A DNA stretch of 64,000 bases, from positions 372,001 to 436,000 of the forward strand of contig NZ_PJRT01000005.1 in NCBI RefSeq assembly GCF_002858935.1. Reading direction: 5' to 3'. The number at the start of each line of letters is the position of its first letter. Positions within the stretch are counted from its first letter, which is position 1. Positions 17,633 to 25,997 of this stretch are shown here, piece by piece. This DNA is from Pantoea endophytica (GTDB lineage Bacteria; Pseudomonadota; Gammaproteobacteria; Enterobacterales; Enterobacteriaceae). The notes below the pieces were generated by a model. That model searched no databases and was not told the origin of the DNA. It saw only the letters and a list, made by a program, of their open reading frames with translations. A program made the translations under genes and the position numbers.

Positions 17633-18520
17633 ATGAGTCGAAATAGCATTAAAAGTCGTGTGGATTTGCTGGGTGAACGCTATCGGTTACGCGCACCGAC
17701 ATTATCATCCGGTCTGCAAGCGGTGGCGCGTTACATCCACGACCATCGCGAGGTGGTGTTGGATGCCACGGCGCTGGAAATTGCCAATGCCACTAATACT
17801 TCGGATGCGACGGTAGTGCGCGCGGTGCAGGCATTAGGTTTTGCCGGTTTGCGCGATTTAAAAACCACGTTGAACGCCTGGTTTGGACCGGCGATGAACT
17901 CTGAAGAGAAGATGAGCGCCACCGTCAGCGAACTGTCGTGCGATATCAATTCCGGCATCGATTTTGTGTTGAGCGGCCATAAACATGCCTGCGATACGCT
18001 GTCTGAACCGCACAATCGTGAAGCCGTCGCCAAAGCGGTAACGCACTTGATTGACGCGCGTCAGGTGGCGCTATTTGGCATTAATGCCTCCGGGATTTTG
18101 GCGGATTACAGCGCGCGTCTGTTCACGCGCATTGGTATTCCGGCGGTAACGCTCAATCGCTCTGGGATTGCGCTAGCGGAACAGTTGATTGGGCTGCAAC
18201 GCGGCGATGTGCTGATTATGATGGCGCAGAAGTCGGCGCATCGTGAAGGCATGACCGCGCTGAAAGAGGCGAAGCGTCTCGGCATGCCGGTGATTTTGCT
18301 CACTAATGCGCTTGATTCGGCTTTCGCTAAACAGGCGGATGTCATTATTAACGTGCCGCGCGGTGGCGAGAATGGTCGCATGCCGCTGCACGGAACGGTG
18401 TTGGTGTGTCTGGAGATGTTGATATTGTCGGTGGCTTCCGCGACCTCATCGCGTACGGTAAAAACCATGAAGCGTATTCAGGATCTCAATCGATCGCTGA
18501 AGCCATCCGGCAAAAAGTAA
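17633..18520 (+). CDS. RpiR/MurR-family transcriptional regulator
   Basis: A 295-residue protein with the N-terminal HTH_6 domain (LQAVARYIHDHREVVLDATA, NTSDATVVRAVQALGFAGLRD) and a C-terminal SIS domain from about residue 125 (ARQVALFGINASGILADYSA, VLIMMAQKSAHREGM). SIS domains bind phosphosugars, so the effector is probably a sugar phosphate. The gene is divergent from the siderophore receptor and converges on the EamA gene with only 2 bases between the stop codons. No sugar operon is adjacent, so its target is unclear. Confidence 0.88.
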   Translation: MSRNSIKSRVDLLGERYRLRAPTLSSGLQAVARYIHDHREVVLDATALEIANATNTSDATVVRAVQALGFAGLRDLKTTLNAWFGPAMNSEEKMSATVSELSCDINSGIDFVLSGHKHACDTLSEPHNREAVAKAVTHLIDARQVALFGINASGILADYSARLFTRIGIPAVTLNRSGIALAEQLIGLQRGDVLIMMAQKSAHREGMTALKEAKRLGMPVILLTNALDSAFAKQADVIINVPRGGENGRMPLHGTVLVCLEMLILSVASATSSRTVKTMKRIQDLNRSLKPSGKK

Positions 18521-18522
18521 CG

Positions 18523-19440
18523 CTATTTGCTGGCGCTGCTATTTACAACGGCGCGTTTGCCAAAGCCGTTGCTGGTCACCAGCCACACCGCGCAGACAAT
18601 CAGCAGCGAACCGCCGATAAAGCCCTGATTGATCTGCTCGCCCAACACTAACCAGCCCCACAAAATCCCGAACGGCGGAATCATAAAGGTGACGGTCAGC
18701 GTGCGCAGCGGGCCAATATCGGCCAGCAGGCGGAAATAAATAATGTAGGCCAGCGCGGTACAGATAAACCCAATCGCCAAAATAGAAGCCCACACTTCCG
18801 GGATTTGCCAGCTGCTGGCGGGCGTTTGCGGAGCACTAAAGGCAAAGACCGGCAGTAAAAACAGCGATGCACCCAGTTGGCTGCCAAAAGCCACTTTGGT
18901 GGCATCCAGTCCGCCGCGTGCACCAATCCAGCGTTTGGTCAGGAAACCGGCAAATCCATAACAGGCGGTGGCAACCAGGCAAGCCAAAATGCCCCCGATT
19001 AAAGTGCTGCTCAGATGCGCTTCGCCGGTGGTGCTGATGATAATGATGCCGCTGAAGCCGGCTATCATGCCGAGAACTTTGGTGATCGTCAGTTTTTCAT
19101 CGAAAAAGGCCGCACCAATGATTACGCCCATTAACGGTGTGGTGGCGTTAAGAATCGCGGAATAGCCCGCCGGTAGCACGCGCGCCGCGAGACAATACAT
19201 CAGGAACGGAATCGCTGAGTTGATAACGCCCAGCAGCATCGCCCAACCTAATTTGCCCTCAAAGCGGCGTGGAATGCGCATCACCGCCATAATGATCAAT
19301 AAACCCAACATGCCGCAAAACACGCGTAAAAACGCGGTGTTCACCGCGCCCAGCGCCGGTACCGCAATGCGCATAAACAGAAAACTGGCACCCCAAATCC
19401 CCGCTAAAAGCAGCAGCCGCAACAAATCCGATGTTCGCAT
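18523..19440 (-). CDS. EamA-family (DMT) inner-membrane transporter
   Basis: About 305 residues with ten predicted hydrophobic helices in two EamA repeats. The first opens with LLLLAGIWGASFLFMRIAVP and the second with ACLVATACYGFAGFLTKRW. RhaT/YedA-like DMT carriers export metabolites or amino acids. The start is uncertain: ATG at 19440 or GTG at 19473, neither with a good ribosome binding site. It stands alone and ends 2 bases from the RpiR stop. No substrate can be assigned. Confidence 0.85.
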   Translation of the reverse strand: MRTSDLLRLLLLAGIWGASFLFMRIAVPALGAVNTAFLRVFCGMLGLLIIMAVMRIPRRFEGKLGWAMLLGVINSAIPFLMYCLAARVLPAGYSAILNATTPLMGVIIGAAFFDEKLTITKVLGMIAGFSGIIIISTTGEAHLSSTLIGGILACLVATACYGFAGFLTKRWIGARGGLDATKVAFGSQLGASLFLLPVFAFSAPQTPASSWQIPEVWASILAIGFICTALAYIIYFRLLADIGPLRTLTVTFMIPPFGILWGWLVLGEQINQGFIGGSLLIVCAVWLVTSNGFGKRAVVNSSASK

Positions 19441-19609
19441 AAGTTTCACAATTGTTAAGAAAGAGTCGCGCACAGAATAGCAAATAACCCGCTCCGTCGG
19501 GCCGCTATTAACGGCGACTGATTACCGCTTTGCAGAAATATTCCCAGGCAGCGCAATCATCAGGTAGTATTTAGGAATTGATCATTTCCTATATATGCGG
19601 AGAGCGAAA

Positions 19610-20522
19610 ATGTCAGCATCAGTTATCAAGCACGCACAGGGCTGGACGCAGCCATTCAACGCGTTAGACGGATTTTCCCATCATTACGCCACGGTAGACG
19701 GCGTGCGTTTGCACTACGTCAGCGGCGGCAATGCAAATGGAGAAACGTTGCTGCTGCTGGCGGGATTTCCGCAAAGCTGGTTCGCCTGGCGCCAGGTGAT
19801 GGCGCTGCTGGGCGATCGCTATTTCATTATCGCGCCGGATTTACCCGGTCAGGGCGACTCGGATAAACCGCTCAGCGGCTACGACACCACATCGCTGGCG
19901 CAGAATGTACAGGGCTTGATGCAGCAATTGGGTCATGAAAGCTATTACCTCGCCGCGCACGACGTCGGCGCGTGGGTTGCCTGGCCGTATGCCACGCTGT
20001 TTAGCGATCAGGTGAAGAAATTGGCGCTGCTTGATGCCGGTATTCCTGGCGTGACGTTGCCAGAATCGCTGCCCGCCACGCCGGATAAAGCGTGGAAAAC
20101 CTGGCACTTCGCGTTTCATCTCTTACCGGATTTGCCAGAGGCGCTGATAGAAGGGCGCGAAGCGATCTATCTCGAATGGTTCCTGAAACGCAAAGCGGCC
20201 AGTCCGATGGTGTTTGGCGATGAGGATATGGCGGAATATACCCGTTTTTCAGCAGAAGGGCGCGATACGCGCCGGAATGGCGACTTATCGTGAAGTGACG
20301 GTTTCGGCGGCGCAAAACCGTGCGTTGCTGAAAGAGCGCGGCAAATTAGCGTTGCCGTTACTGGCGATCAGCGCCGATCAGGGTTCGATTCCGGATATGG
20401 CCTTACCATTGCGAGAATTCGCTGCGGATGTGACGGGAATTAAGATCGCGCACTGCGGTCACTTCATTCCGGATGAGCAACCGCAGGCGCTGGCAGAGGC
20501 GTTGAGTGAGTTTTTTAATTAA
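19610..20522 (+). pseudogene. Alpha/beta hydrolase (epoxide hydrolase/dehalogenase-like), frameshifted
   Basis: The first frame runs to a stop at 20293 and gives a good alpha/beta hydrolase: LLLLAGFPQSWFAWRQ, APDLPGQGDSDKP and the nucleophile region AAHDVGAWVAW. The reading then shifts: the second frame continues VFQQKGAIRAGMATYREV and ends normally with HCGHFIPDEQP, carrying the catalytic His. Joining the frames near 20244 restores a natural sequence if two bases, for example CG, are missing in ACCCG-TTTTT. The total would be about 304 residues, the usual family length. The start at 19610 follows GGAGAGCGAAA. This may be a true recent pseudogene or an assembly error; if functional it would hydrolyse an ester or epoxide. 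Confidence 0.78.
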
Positions 20523-20528
20523 ACGTCA

Positions 20529-20548
20529 GGTCGCCATGTCTGGCGACT
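20529..20548. repeat. GGTCGCCA palindrome (imperfect)
   Basis: GGTCGCCATGTCTGGCGACT lies between the converging hydrolase pseudogene and the FepA-like gene. Confidence 0.7.
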
Positions 20549-20561
20549 AAACACCGCTCAA

Positions 20562-22745
20562 TCAAAACGACATCGTTACACCGGCATAATAGGCGCGGCC
20601 CGGTTCGTTATAGGTCGAAGCACCCGAATTTTCGCGGTAAATGCGTTTATCAAACAGGTTATTGATACCGGCATTGGCGCGCAGGTTTTTGCTGATGTCG
20701 TAATTGACGTTCAAACCAAACACCGAATACGGGCTGATTTCCTGCGTCGTCATGCTCGAGGTATCGATATTGGTCTCAACATTCTGACGCGGTTTCTGGC
20801 GGCCATACTGCGTCCAGTTGATGTTGGCGCTGAGATCCTGCGTCGCCTGCCACTCCAGCTGCGAGTTGATGGTGAATTCCGGGATCACCGACAGCGGATT
20901 GCCGGTTTTCTTGCTCTCGGAGCGGAACATGTAGGTGGCGTTGGAGCGCCATTCCAGCGTATCGGCGATCAAAGGAATAGTCAGATTTCCTTCCAGTCCT
21001 TCCACAATCGCTTTGCCGCCGTTTTCCCAGCGCAGCACGTTGTAAACCGGGCGAGTGCTGGAATAAACCGGCTCGGTGCCGGACACAATCTTGTTCTTGT
21101 AGTCATTGCGGAACCAGGTGATGCCCGCGACGTAGCCCTGGTTGCTGAACTCCAGTCCAATCTCTTTGTTGACGCTGGTTTCTGCATCGAGATCGTTATT
21201 CCCCAGCAGATAACATTGGCTGAGCCCAATCGGGCAGCCGTTGCCGCGCGTGGAGAGCAGATACCCCGGCGTTGACTGATACAGGTTTGGCGCTTTAAAC
21301 ACCCGTGCAATACCGGCCTTCAGGGTGAAAAAGTCGCCCAGACCTTGTGAGAGGTTAAGGCTTGGGCTCCAGTTGGCGCCAAACTGATCGTGATAATCAA
21401 AGCGAAGGCCAGGAATCACTTCGGTGCTATCGGTGGCGGCAATGTTGTCTTCGAAGAACAGTGAACTGATGGTGGCGCTGTTCTTACTGCTGCGCTGCGA
21501 TGGATCGCCCGAACTGCCAGGCAAATTCACGCCGCTCGCGCTGGCCGCAAGCATTGATGCTGGATCGTTCAGCTCATCGCGGTTCCACTCCGCGCCCAGC
21601 GTCACGGTTTGGTCGACCAGCAGCTGCAGCGGGAAGTTGATCTCTCCGCCCGCGCGATAGCTTTCCAGGCGGCTGGTGGCGTACGTATCGCTATTAATCA
21701 TCCCTTCAGTACGCCCGGCGGTGCCTTCCTGCAGGCGAGTGTTATTGGTTTTCTCGTAGTTGAAATTAAGCTTCGAGGTTCCCCAATCCCAGATACCGTT
21801 GTGCGCGATGCCGTAGCTTTGGCGATACATGCGGTTAGTTTCATCACCGTACAGCGACTCTACTAAACCGTCGGTGCTGGCGTTGCTGTTACTGTTCTGC
21901 GTGTCACCGGCATAAATATTGCCCTGACGGCTGTAGCCCCAAGAGAAGTCGATGATTTGCAGCGGCGTGATTTTCCACGACAGCACGGTATTGATGTCTT
22001 TGTTGCGCACGCCTTCACGGCCCGCCGCGTATGAACCGTTTTCTGCGGTGTTGATATCGAACGCATCGGCATCGGTGCGGTTGATGTTGCCGTACAGGCG
22101 CATGGTCAACGCATCACCGGCCAGCGGGCCGCTGAGATTGAAGTTAGCGCGTCGGGTATCGCCTTCTTTGCTATTTCCCGGCTGGCTGGTATAGAGCGAC
22201 AGCGAGCCGTGCCAGTCGTTGGTGGGACGCTTGGTGATGATGTTCACCACGCCGCCCGCCGCGCCAGAACCGTATCGAGCAGCGGCCGGGCCTCGAATCA
22301 CTTCAATGCGCTCAACCATTTCAGCTGGCACCCAGTTGGTATCGCCGCGTGAATCACGCTCGCCGCGCCAGCTGTAGCGCACCGAGTTACGAGAGGAAAC
22401 CGGCACGCCATCGATCATCACCAGGGTGTTTTCCGGGCCCATGCCACGGATATCGATTTGCCGGTTATTGCCGCGGCTGCCGCTGGCGCCGTTACCGGTA
22501 AGGTTTACGCCGGGCATTTTGCGAATGATGTCGGAGAGATCGTTAACAGGGGGATTTTTTTTGATGTCTTCAGCGGTGATGGTGGACACGCCCGGTTGCT
22601 GTTTCAGCTCCTGCTCGGCGGTGACGATCATTGATTCATCGTCAGCCAGCTTTTCGGTGGTTTCAGCTGCAAAGGCAGGCGACGTTAGCATTCCCGCTAA
22701 AAAAAGCGCAATTGGACGCTTTTTGCCACGCATGGTTACATACAC
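20562..22745 (-). CDS. fepA: FepA-like TonB-dependent catecholate siderophore receptor
   Basis: A 727-residue receptor strongly resembling E. coli FepA. The plug has GVSTITAEDIKKNPP, RKMPGVNLTGNGASGSRGNN, RQIDIRGMGPENTLVMIDG and EVIRGPAAARYGSGAAGGVVN. The barrel has AGYSRQGN-type strands, a two-cysteine loop (GCPIGLSQCYLLGN), and ends in VTMSF. It should import ferric enterobactin or related catecholates. The start is GTG at 22745, chosen because AGGGAG lies 9 bases upstream; an ATG four codons later is less well placed. A strong Fur box precedes it. No fepBCDG or fes is in the window. IroN/PfeA-type specificity is possible. Confidence 0.88.
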   Translation of the reverse strand: MYVTMRGKKRPIALFLAGMLTSPAFAAETTEKLADDESMIVTAEQELKQQPGVSTITAEDIKKNPPVNDLSDIIRKMPGVNLTGNGASGSRGNNRQIDIRGMGPENTLVMIDGVPVSSRNSVRYSWRGERDSRGDTNWVPAEMVERIEVIRGPAAARYGSGAAGGVVNIITKRPTNDWHGSLSLYTSQPGNSKEGDTRRANFNLSGPLAGDALTMRLYGNINRTDADAFDINTAENGSYAAGREGVRNKDINTVLSWKITPLQIIDFSWGYSRQGNIYAGDTQNSNSNASTDGLVESLYGDETNRMYRQSYGIAHNGIWDWGTSKLNFNYEKTNNTRLQEGTAGRTEGMINSDTYATSRLESYRAGGEINFPLQLLVDQTVTLGAEWNRDELNDPASMLAASASGVNLPGSSGDPSQRSSKNSATISSLFFEDNIAATDSTEVIPGLRFDYHDQFGANWSPSLNLSQGLGDFFTLKAGIARVFKAPNLYQSTPGYLLSTRGNGCPIGLSQCYLLGNNDLDAETSVNKEIGLEFSNQGYVAGITWFRNDYKNKIVSGTEPVYSSTRPVYNVLRWENGGKAIVEGLEGNLTIPLIADTLEWRSNATYMFRSESKKTGNPLSVIPEFTINSQLEWQATQDLSANINWTQYGRQKPRQNVETNIDTSSMTTQEISPYSVFGLNVNYDISKNLRANAGINNLFDKRIYRENSGASTYNEPGRAYYAGVTMSF

Positions 22746-22791
22746 TTAAGTTTTCTCCCTGTAACGTTAACAATTGTAAGTAAATGCGCAT

Positions 22792-22810
22792 GATAATGAT
22801 AACGTTTCTC
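22792..22810 (-). promoter_or_regulatory. Fur box upstream of the FepA-like receptor
   Basis: GATAATGATAACGTTTCTC is 47 bases before the start codon. The first ten bases match the Fur consensus GATAATGATA exactly and the other arm matches partly. Iron-dependent repression is the obvious prediction. Confidence 0.75.
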
Positions 22811-23059
22811 ATTGTCCATTCAGTGAGACGGCATCATGCCTGACAATACAAACCTTTACAAAGGTTGTTCGGTTGCGGGGTATGAGTTGCGGAGAGGGGA
22901 ATTTCTCATTTGCTTAGAAGAAACCGTTATGAGTAAGAAGAAATGTGTCGATGAATATTGGATAAGCAGACTATTGATTCACTAGCAAATTCTGAATTCT
23001 GCTGAGTGTTACGTGCCAAATCTGGGGCGGAAATCCCGCCTTGCAACCGTGCTTGCGGC

Positions 23060-23093
23060 TATTGCCATATTTCGGCAATAGATATGTTTTTTT
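23060..23093 (+). terminator. Terminator-like hairpin upstream of the ERIC element
   Basis: TATTGCC, a 7-base loop, GGCAATA, then a 6-base spacer and seven T. The spacer makes it a weaker intrinsic terminator. It lies in the gene-free stretch 22746-23392, between the Fur box and the ERIC element. Confidence 0.4.
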
Positions 23094-23142
23094 CGCATTT
23101 GTGATTGTTATCTATCTTCCAGAGAATGCTAATCGGGACGTA

Positions 23143-23269
23143 AATACCCGTCATAATTTCAGCCGCAACTGCGTTGGCTTCGCGTGTTCACCCCAGTCAC
23201 TTACTTAAGTAAGCTCCCGGGGATTCACACACTTGCCGCCTTGTTGCAGCTGGAATTATTTAGGGTATA
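23143..23269. repeat. ERIC element (enterobacterial repetitive intergenic consensus)
   Basis: A 127-bp imperfect palindrome from ATACCCGTCATAATTTCA to GGAATTATTTAGGGTATA. The centre, CAGTCACTTACTTAAGTAAG then CTCCCGGGGATTCAC, matches the conserved ERIC core that ERIC-PCR primers target. The length is exactly the usual 127 bp. ERIC elements occur in Enterobacterales and some Vibrio, which supports the host assignment. It sits directly before the leader of the ABC transporter operon. Confidence 0.93.
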
Positions 23270-23270
23270 T

Positions 23271-23392
23271 GAGGATGACAATTCCACTCACCGCACGCCG
23301 CTCGCGCGAGGTGAGTCAGGAGACAAAACCATCGCTACCTCAACGCCTTTTCCCTGTGGGGAAACTTTTTATAAATCAGGAGAAAGGTTCCA
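23271..23392 (+). promoter_or_regulatory. Structured leader with attenuator-like terminator before the ABC operon
   Basis: ACTCACC (23286-23292) pairs with GGTGAGT (23310-23316). The same right arm, GAGGT, could alternatively pair with ACCTC at 23336-23340. A terminator hairpin follows at 23348-23364, before the ribosome binding site AGGAG (about 23380). GAGTCAGGAGAC at 23314-23325 resembles the 3' end of cobalamin riboswitches, but the rest of that element is not recognisable. Attenuation or ligand control is inferred from geometry alone. Confidence 0.42.
23348..23370 (+). terminator. Intrinsic terminator inside the leader
   Basis: TTTCCC, loop TGTG (with one extra G able to pair), GGGAAA, then CTTTTT. 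It stands 23 bases before the GTG start, so the operon can be transcribed only if it is bypassed or if a promoter lies within. Confidence 0.6.
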
Positions 23393-24289
23393 GTGAAATT
23401 CGCCAAAGGCATGACTCTTCTTGCGCTCGCGCTGAGTGCACACACCGCGTTCGCCGCCGATGAAAACGTCCCAACTGACAGCTCAATCCATGTGCAGGCC
23501 GATCCTGCGCTGAAAAGCCTGCTGCCTGCGGATGTGGTGAAACGTGGCTATGTTGTTGCCGGAACCAACCCCAACACGCCGCCAACCACCTTCTATAAAG
23601 AAGACAACAAAACGCTTGCCGGCCGTGAAATCGATATCATGAATGCCGTGGGCGAGCGTCTGGGAATCCAGGTTCAGTGGCGCGACACCGGTGGTTTCGA
23701 CAACATCATTCCAGGCCTGAAAACCGGTCGTTACGATGTGGCGCTCTCCAATATCAACGCCACGCCAGCGCGTGCCAAAATCATCGACTTCGTGGGTTAT
23801 TACGATGCCAGCCGCCTCGGCATTATCTCGCGCAAAGATGCCAACATCGCGCCATTCAAAGAACTGGCCGATGTCTGTGGTAAAGAAGTGGGCGCCGGTT
23901 CCGGCACCACCCAGGTTACGCGCCTTGAAGACGCCAGCAAAGCCTGTGAAGCGGCAGGTAAAAAGCCAATCAAAGTCTCCGTCTTCCCGGATCGTCCAGC
24001 TGGCGTGCAGGCGGTGGTAAGCGGTCGCGTGCCAATGTTCCTCGGCCCGTATGAAGGTTTGCTGTGGCAGGTGAAAGTGATTAAACCGCTGACCATGAGC
24101 GGCGAAATCACCGTACACGATGCGCCAGTCTCCGTCGCTTTCCCGAAAGATTCCGCGCTGGAGCCCGCCGTACAGGCCGCGCTTAACTCGCTGATCAAAG
24201 ATGGCAGCTATAACAAGATCCTCGACAACTGGGGCATCGGCTTTGGTGCTGTTAAACAAGCCAAACGCAATCAGGAAATCTTTCAATGA
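23393..24289 (+). CDS. Amino-acid-type ABC transporter substrate-binding protein
   Basis: A 298-residue SBP_bac_3 protein. The signal peptide is FAKGMTLLALALSAHTAFA-like with cleavage near residue 22; no lipobox cysteine, so it is soluble in the periplasm. Motifs: LPADVVKRGYVVAGTNPNTP, GREIDIMNAVGERLG, IPGLKTGRYDVALSNINATPARA and VGAGSGTTQVTRLED. The start is GTG at 23393 behind AGGAGAAAGG. It is first in an operon with a permease and an ATPase. Because a molybdoenzyme for S- or N-oxides follows, a sulfoxide-bearing or sulfur amino acid is a reasonable cargo; this is inference. Confidence 0.88.
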   Translation: MKFAKGMTLLALALSAHTAFAADENVPTDSSIHVQADPALKSLLPADVVKRGYVVAGTNPNTPPTTFYKEDNKTLAGREIDIMNAVGERLGIQVQWRDTGGFDNIIPGLKTGRYDVALSNINATPARAKIIDFVGYYDASRLGIISRKDANIAPFKELADVCGKEVGAGSGTTQVTRLEDASKACEAAGKKPIKVSVFPDRPAGVQAVVSGRVPMFLGPYEGLLWQVKVIKPLTMSGEITVHDAPVSVAFPKDSALEPAVQAALNSLIKDGSYNKILDNWGIGFGAVKQAKRNQEIFQ

Positions 24290-25209
24290 GTGACATTCAC
24301 GACCACACCGGCGACTTGAAAATCGTCGGCAAACGTTACTACGGACGCTGGCTGAGTGCGCTGGTCGTGTTGTTGTGCGTGGTGGCGATGGCGAACTCGA
24401 TGATTAACAATCCACGCTTCGAATGGAGCGTGATTGCGGAGAACTTTACCGGCGAATCGATCCTGCAAGGCGTATTAATGACGCTGCAGCTTACCGCGAT
24501 CTCTGTGGTGCTGGGTTTTGCCTTCGGTACGGTGCTGGCGCTGATGCGCCTCTCCTCCAATCCGGTGCTGGTGGGCGTGAGCTGGTTCTACACCTGGTTC
24601 TTCCGTGGTGTACCGATGTTGGTGCAACTGTTCCTGTGGTACAACATCGCGGCGCTTTATCCCACCATCGCCCTATCGATTCCGGGCCTCGGCGAAGTCT
24701 GGAGCACGCAATCGAACGCGCTGGTGAGCCCATTCAGCGCGGCAGTGATCGCGCTGGTGATGCACCAATCTGCCTATGCCGCCGAAATTGTGCGTGCGGG
24801 TATCCAAAGCGTCGGCAACGGCCAGCTGGAAGCCGCGCGTGCGCTCGGCTATCGCCCTTCGCAGATTTTCCGTCACACCGTGCTGCCGCAGGCGATGCGC
24901 GCCATCATGCCGCCCGCCGGCAACGAAATCATTGGTCAGCTGAAAACCACGGCGGTGGTCTCAGTGATCTCGCTGCAGGACGTGCTGTTCTCGGCGCAGA
25001 TTATTTACCAGCGCACCTATGAAGTGATTCCGCTGCTGCTGGTGGCTACCTTGTGGTATCTGCTGATGACTTCGGTGCTGTCGGTGGGTCAGTTCTATGT
25101 GGAACGCTATTTTGGCCGTGGCGTTTCGCGCCGGGAAAAACGCAGCCTGTTGAAATCGCTGCCGGGCTTCTCAGCGCCAAAAGCAGAAAGGAGCGTCAGC
25201 AATGGGTGA
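24286..25209 (+). CDS. Amino-acid-type ABC transporter permease
   Basis: A 307-residue inner-membrane protein of the HisMQ family. It has an N-terminal cytoplasmic stretch, about five to six helices, and the coupling motif EAARALGYRPSQIFRHTVLP near residues 184-203 that docks onto the ATPase. Its length exceeds the usual 220-250 because of the N-terminal extension and a basic C-terminal tail. Its ATG overlaps the binding-protein stop (ATGA), showing translational coupling. A single permease gene implies a homodimer. Confidence 0.88.
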   Translation: MSDIHDHTGDLKIVGKRYYGRWLSALVVLLCVVAMANSMINNPRFEWSVIAENFTGESILQGVLMTLQLTAISVVLGFAFGTVLALMRLSSNPVLVGVSWFYTWFFRGVPMLVQLFLWYNIAALYPTIALSIPGLGEVWSTQSNALVSPFSAAVIALVMHQSAYAAEIVRAGIQSVGNGQLEAARALGYRPSQIFRHTVLPQAMRAIMPPAGNEIIGQLKTTAVVSVISLQDVLFSAQIIYQRTYEVIPLLLVATLWYLLMTSVLSVGQFYVERYFGRGVSRREKRSLLKSLPGFSAPKAERSVSNG

Positions 25210-25963
25210 AGCGATCGCCTTACGTAAAGTCACTAAGCGCTTCTCTGGCGTCACCATTCTGGATGAAGTGAATCTGGATATTCCGGCCGGTTCAGTCACG
25301 GTGATCCTTGGGCCGTCGGGTTCGGGGAAATCTACGCTGCTGCGCTGCATAAACCACCTGGAAAAACTGGATGGCGGCACCATTCGCATCGGCGGCGAGA
25401 TCATCGGCTATAAGCAGAAAGGCCAGGCGCTGTACGAGTTGAGCAGCGGTGAAGTTGCACGTCAGCGTGCCGAAATCGGCATGGTGTTCCAGCAATTCAA
25501 CCTGTTCCCGCACCGTACCGTGTTGCAAAACATCGTCGATGCGCCGATGCGCGTCAAGAAGCAGAGTCGTCAGCAGGCGACCAGCAAAGCGCTGTCGCTG
25601 CTGAAGCAAGTGGGTTTGTCTGGCCGCGAAGATGAGTGGCCGCAGAATCTCTCCGGAGGACAGCAGCAACGTGTGGCGATTGCCCGCGCGCTGGCGATGG
25701 ATCCCGGCGTGATGCTGTTTGATGAACCCACTTCAGCGCTCGATCCCGAACTGGTTGGCGAAGTGCTGCAGGTGATCAAACAGCTGGCGCACTCCGGCAT
25801 CACCATGGTGGTGGTGACGCATGAAATTGGTTTTGCGCGCGAGGTTGCTGACAACATTGTGTTTATGGAAAGCGGCAAAATCGTGGCGGCGGGGCCAACC
25901 CAGCAAGTGCTCGACGACCCGGAAAACGGGCGCGTAAGAAACTTTATTGCAACGGTGCTTTAG
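25202..25963 (+). CDS. Amino-acid-type ABC transporter ATP-binding protein
   Basis: A 253-residue GlnQ/HisP-like ATPase. Walker A is GPSGSGKST near residues 37-45, the Q-loop VFQQFNLFPH, the signature LSGGQQQRVAIARAL, Walker B VMLFDEPTSALDPE and the switch VVVTHEIGFA. The ATG overlaps the permease end by 8 bases. Its last codons form the 5' arm of an intrinsic terminator, so most transcripts probably end here rather than continue into the molybdoenzyme gene. Confidence 0.9.
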   Translation: MGEAIALRKVTKRFSGVTILDEVNLDIPAGSVTVILGPSGSGKSTLLRCINHLEKLDGGTIRIGGEIIGYKQKGQALYELSSGEVARQRAEIGMVFQQFNLFPHRTVLQNIVDAPMRVKKQSRQQATSKALSLLKQVGLSGREDEWPQNLSGGQQQRVAIARALAMDPGVMLFDEPTSALDPELVGEVLQVIKQLAHSGITMVVVTHEIGFAREVADNIVFMESGKIVAAGPTQQVLDDPENGRVRNFIATVL

Positions 25964-25981
25964 GCACCGTTTTTCTTTTTT
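25952..25981 (+). terminator. Intrinsic terminator overlapping the ATPase stop codon
   Basis: ACGGTGC, loop TTTAG, GCACCGT, then TTTTCTTTTTT. The stem starts inside the last codons of the ATPase gene and the T tract ends 16 bases before the start of the molybdoenzyme gene. Confidence 0.8.
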
Positions 25982-25997
25982 GATGCCAGGAACAGTG

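Noticed and set aside
22850-23140. Small ORFs in the gap before the ABC operon
   Set aside because: None has both a start with a ribosome binding site and a protein-like composition.
23101-23145. A SAM-I riboswitch start (TTATC...AGAG...GGGAC)
   Set aside because: Spacing and the GGCAACC core are missing; similarity is too weak.
23271-23392. Calling the leader a cobalamin riboswitch
   Set aside because: Only the GAGTCAGGAGAC tail matches; the conserved core stems of the class are not found upstream, where an ERIC element lies.
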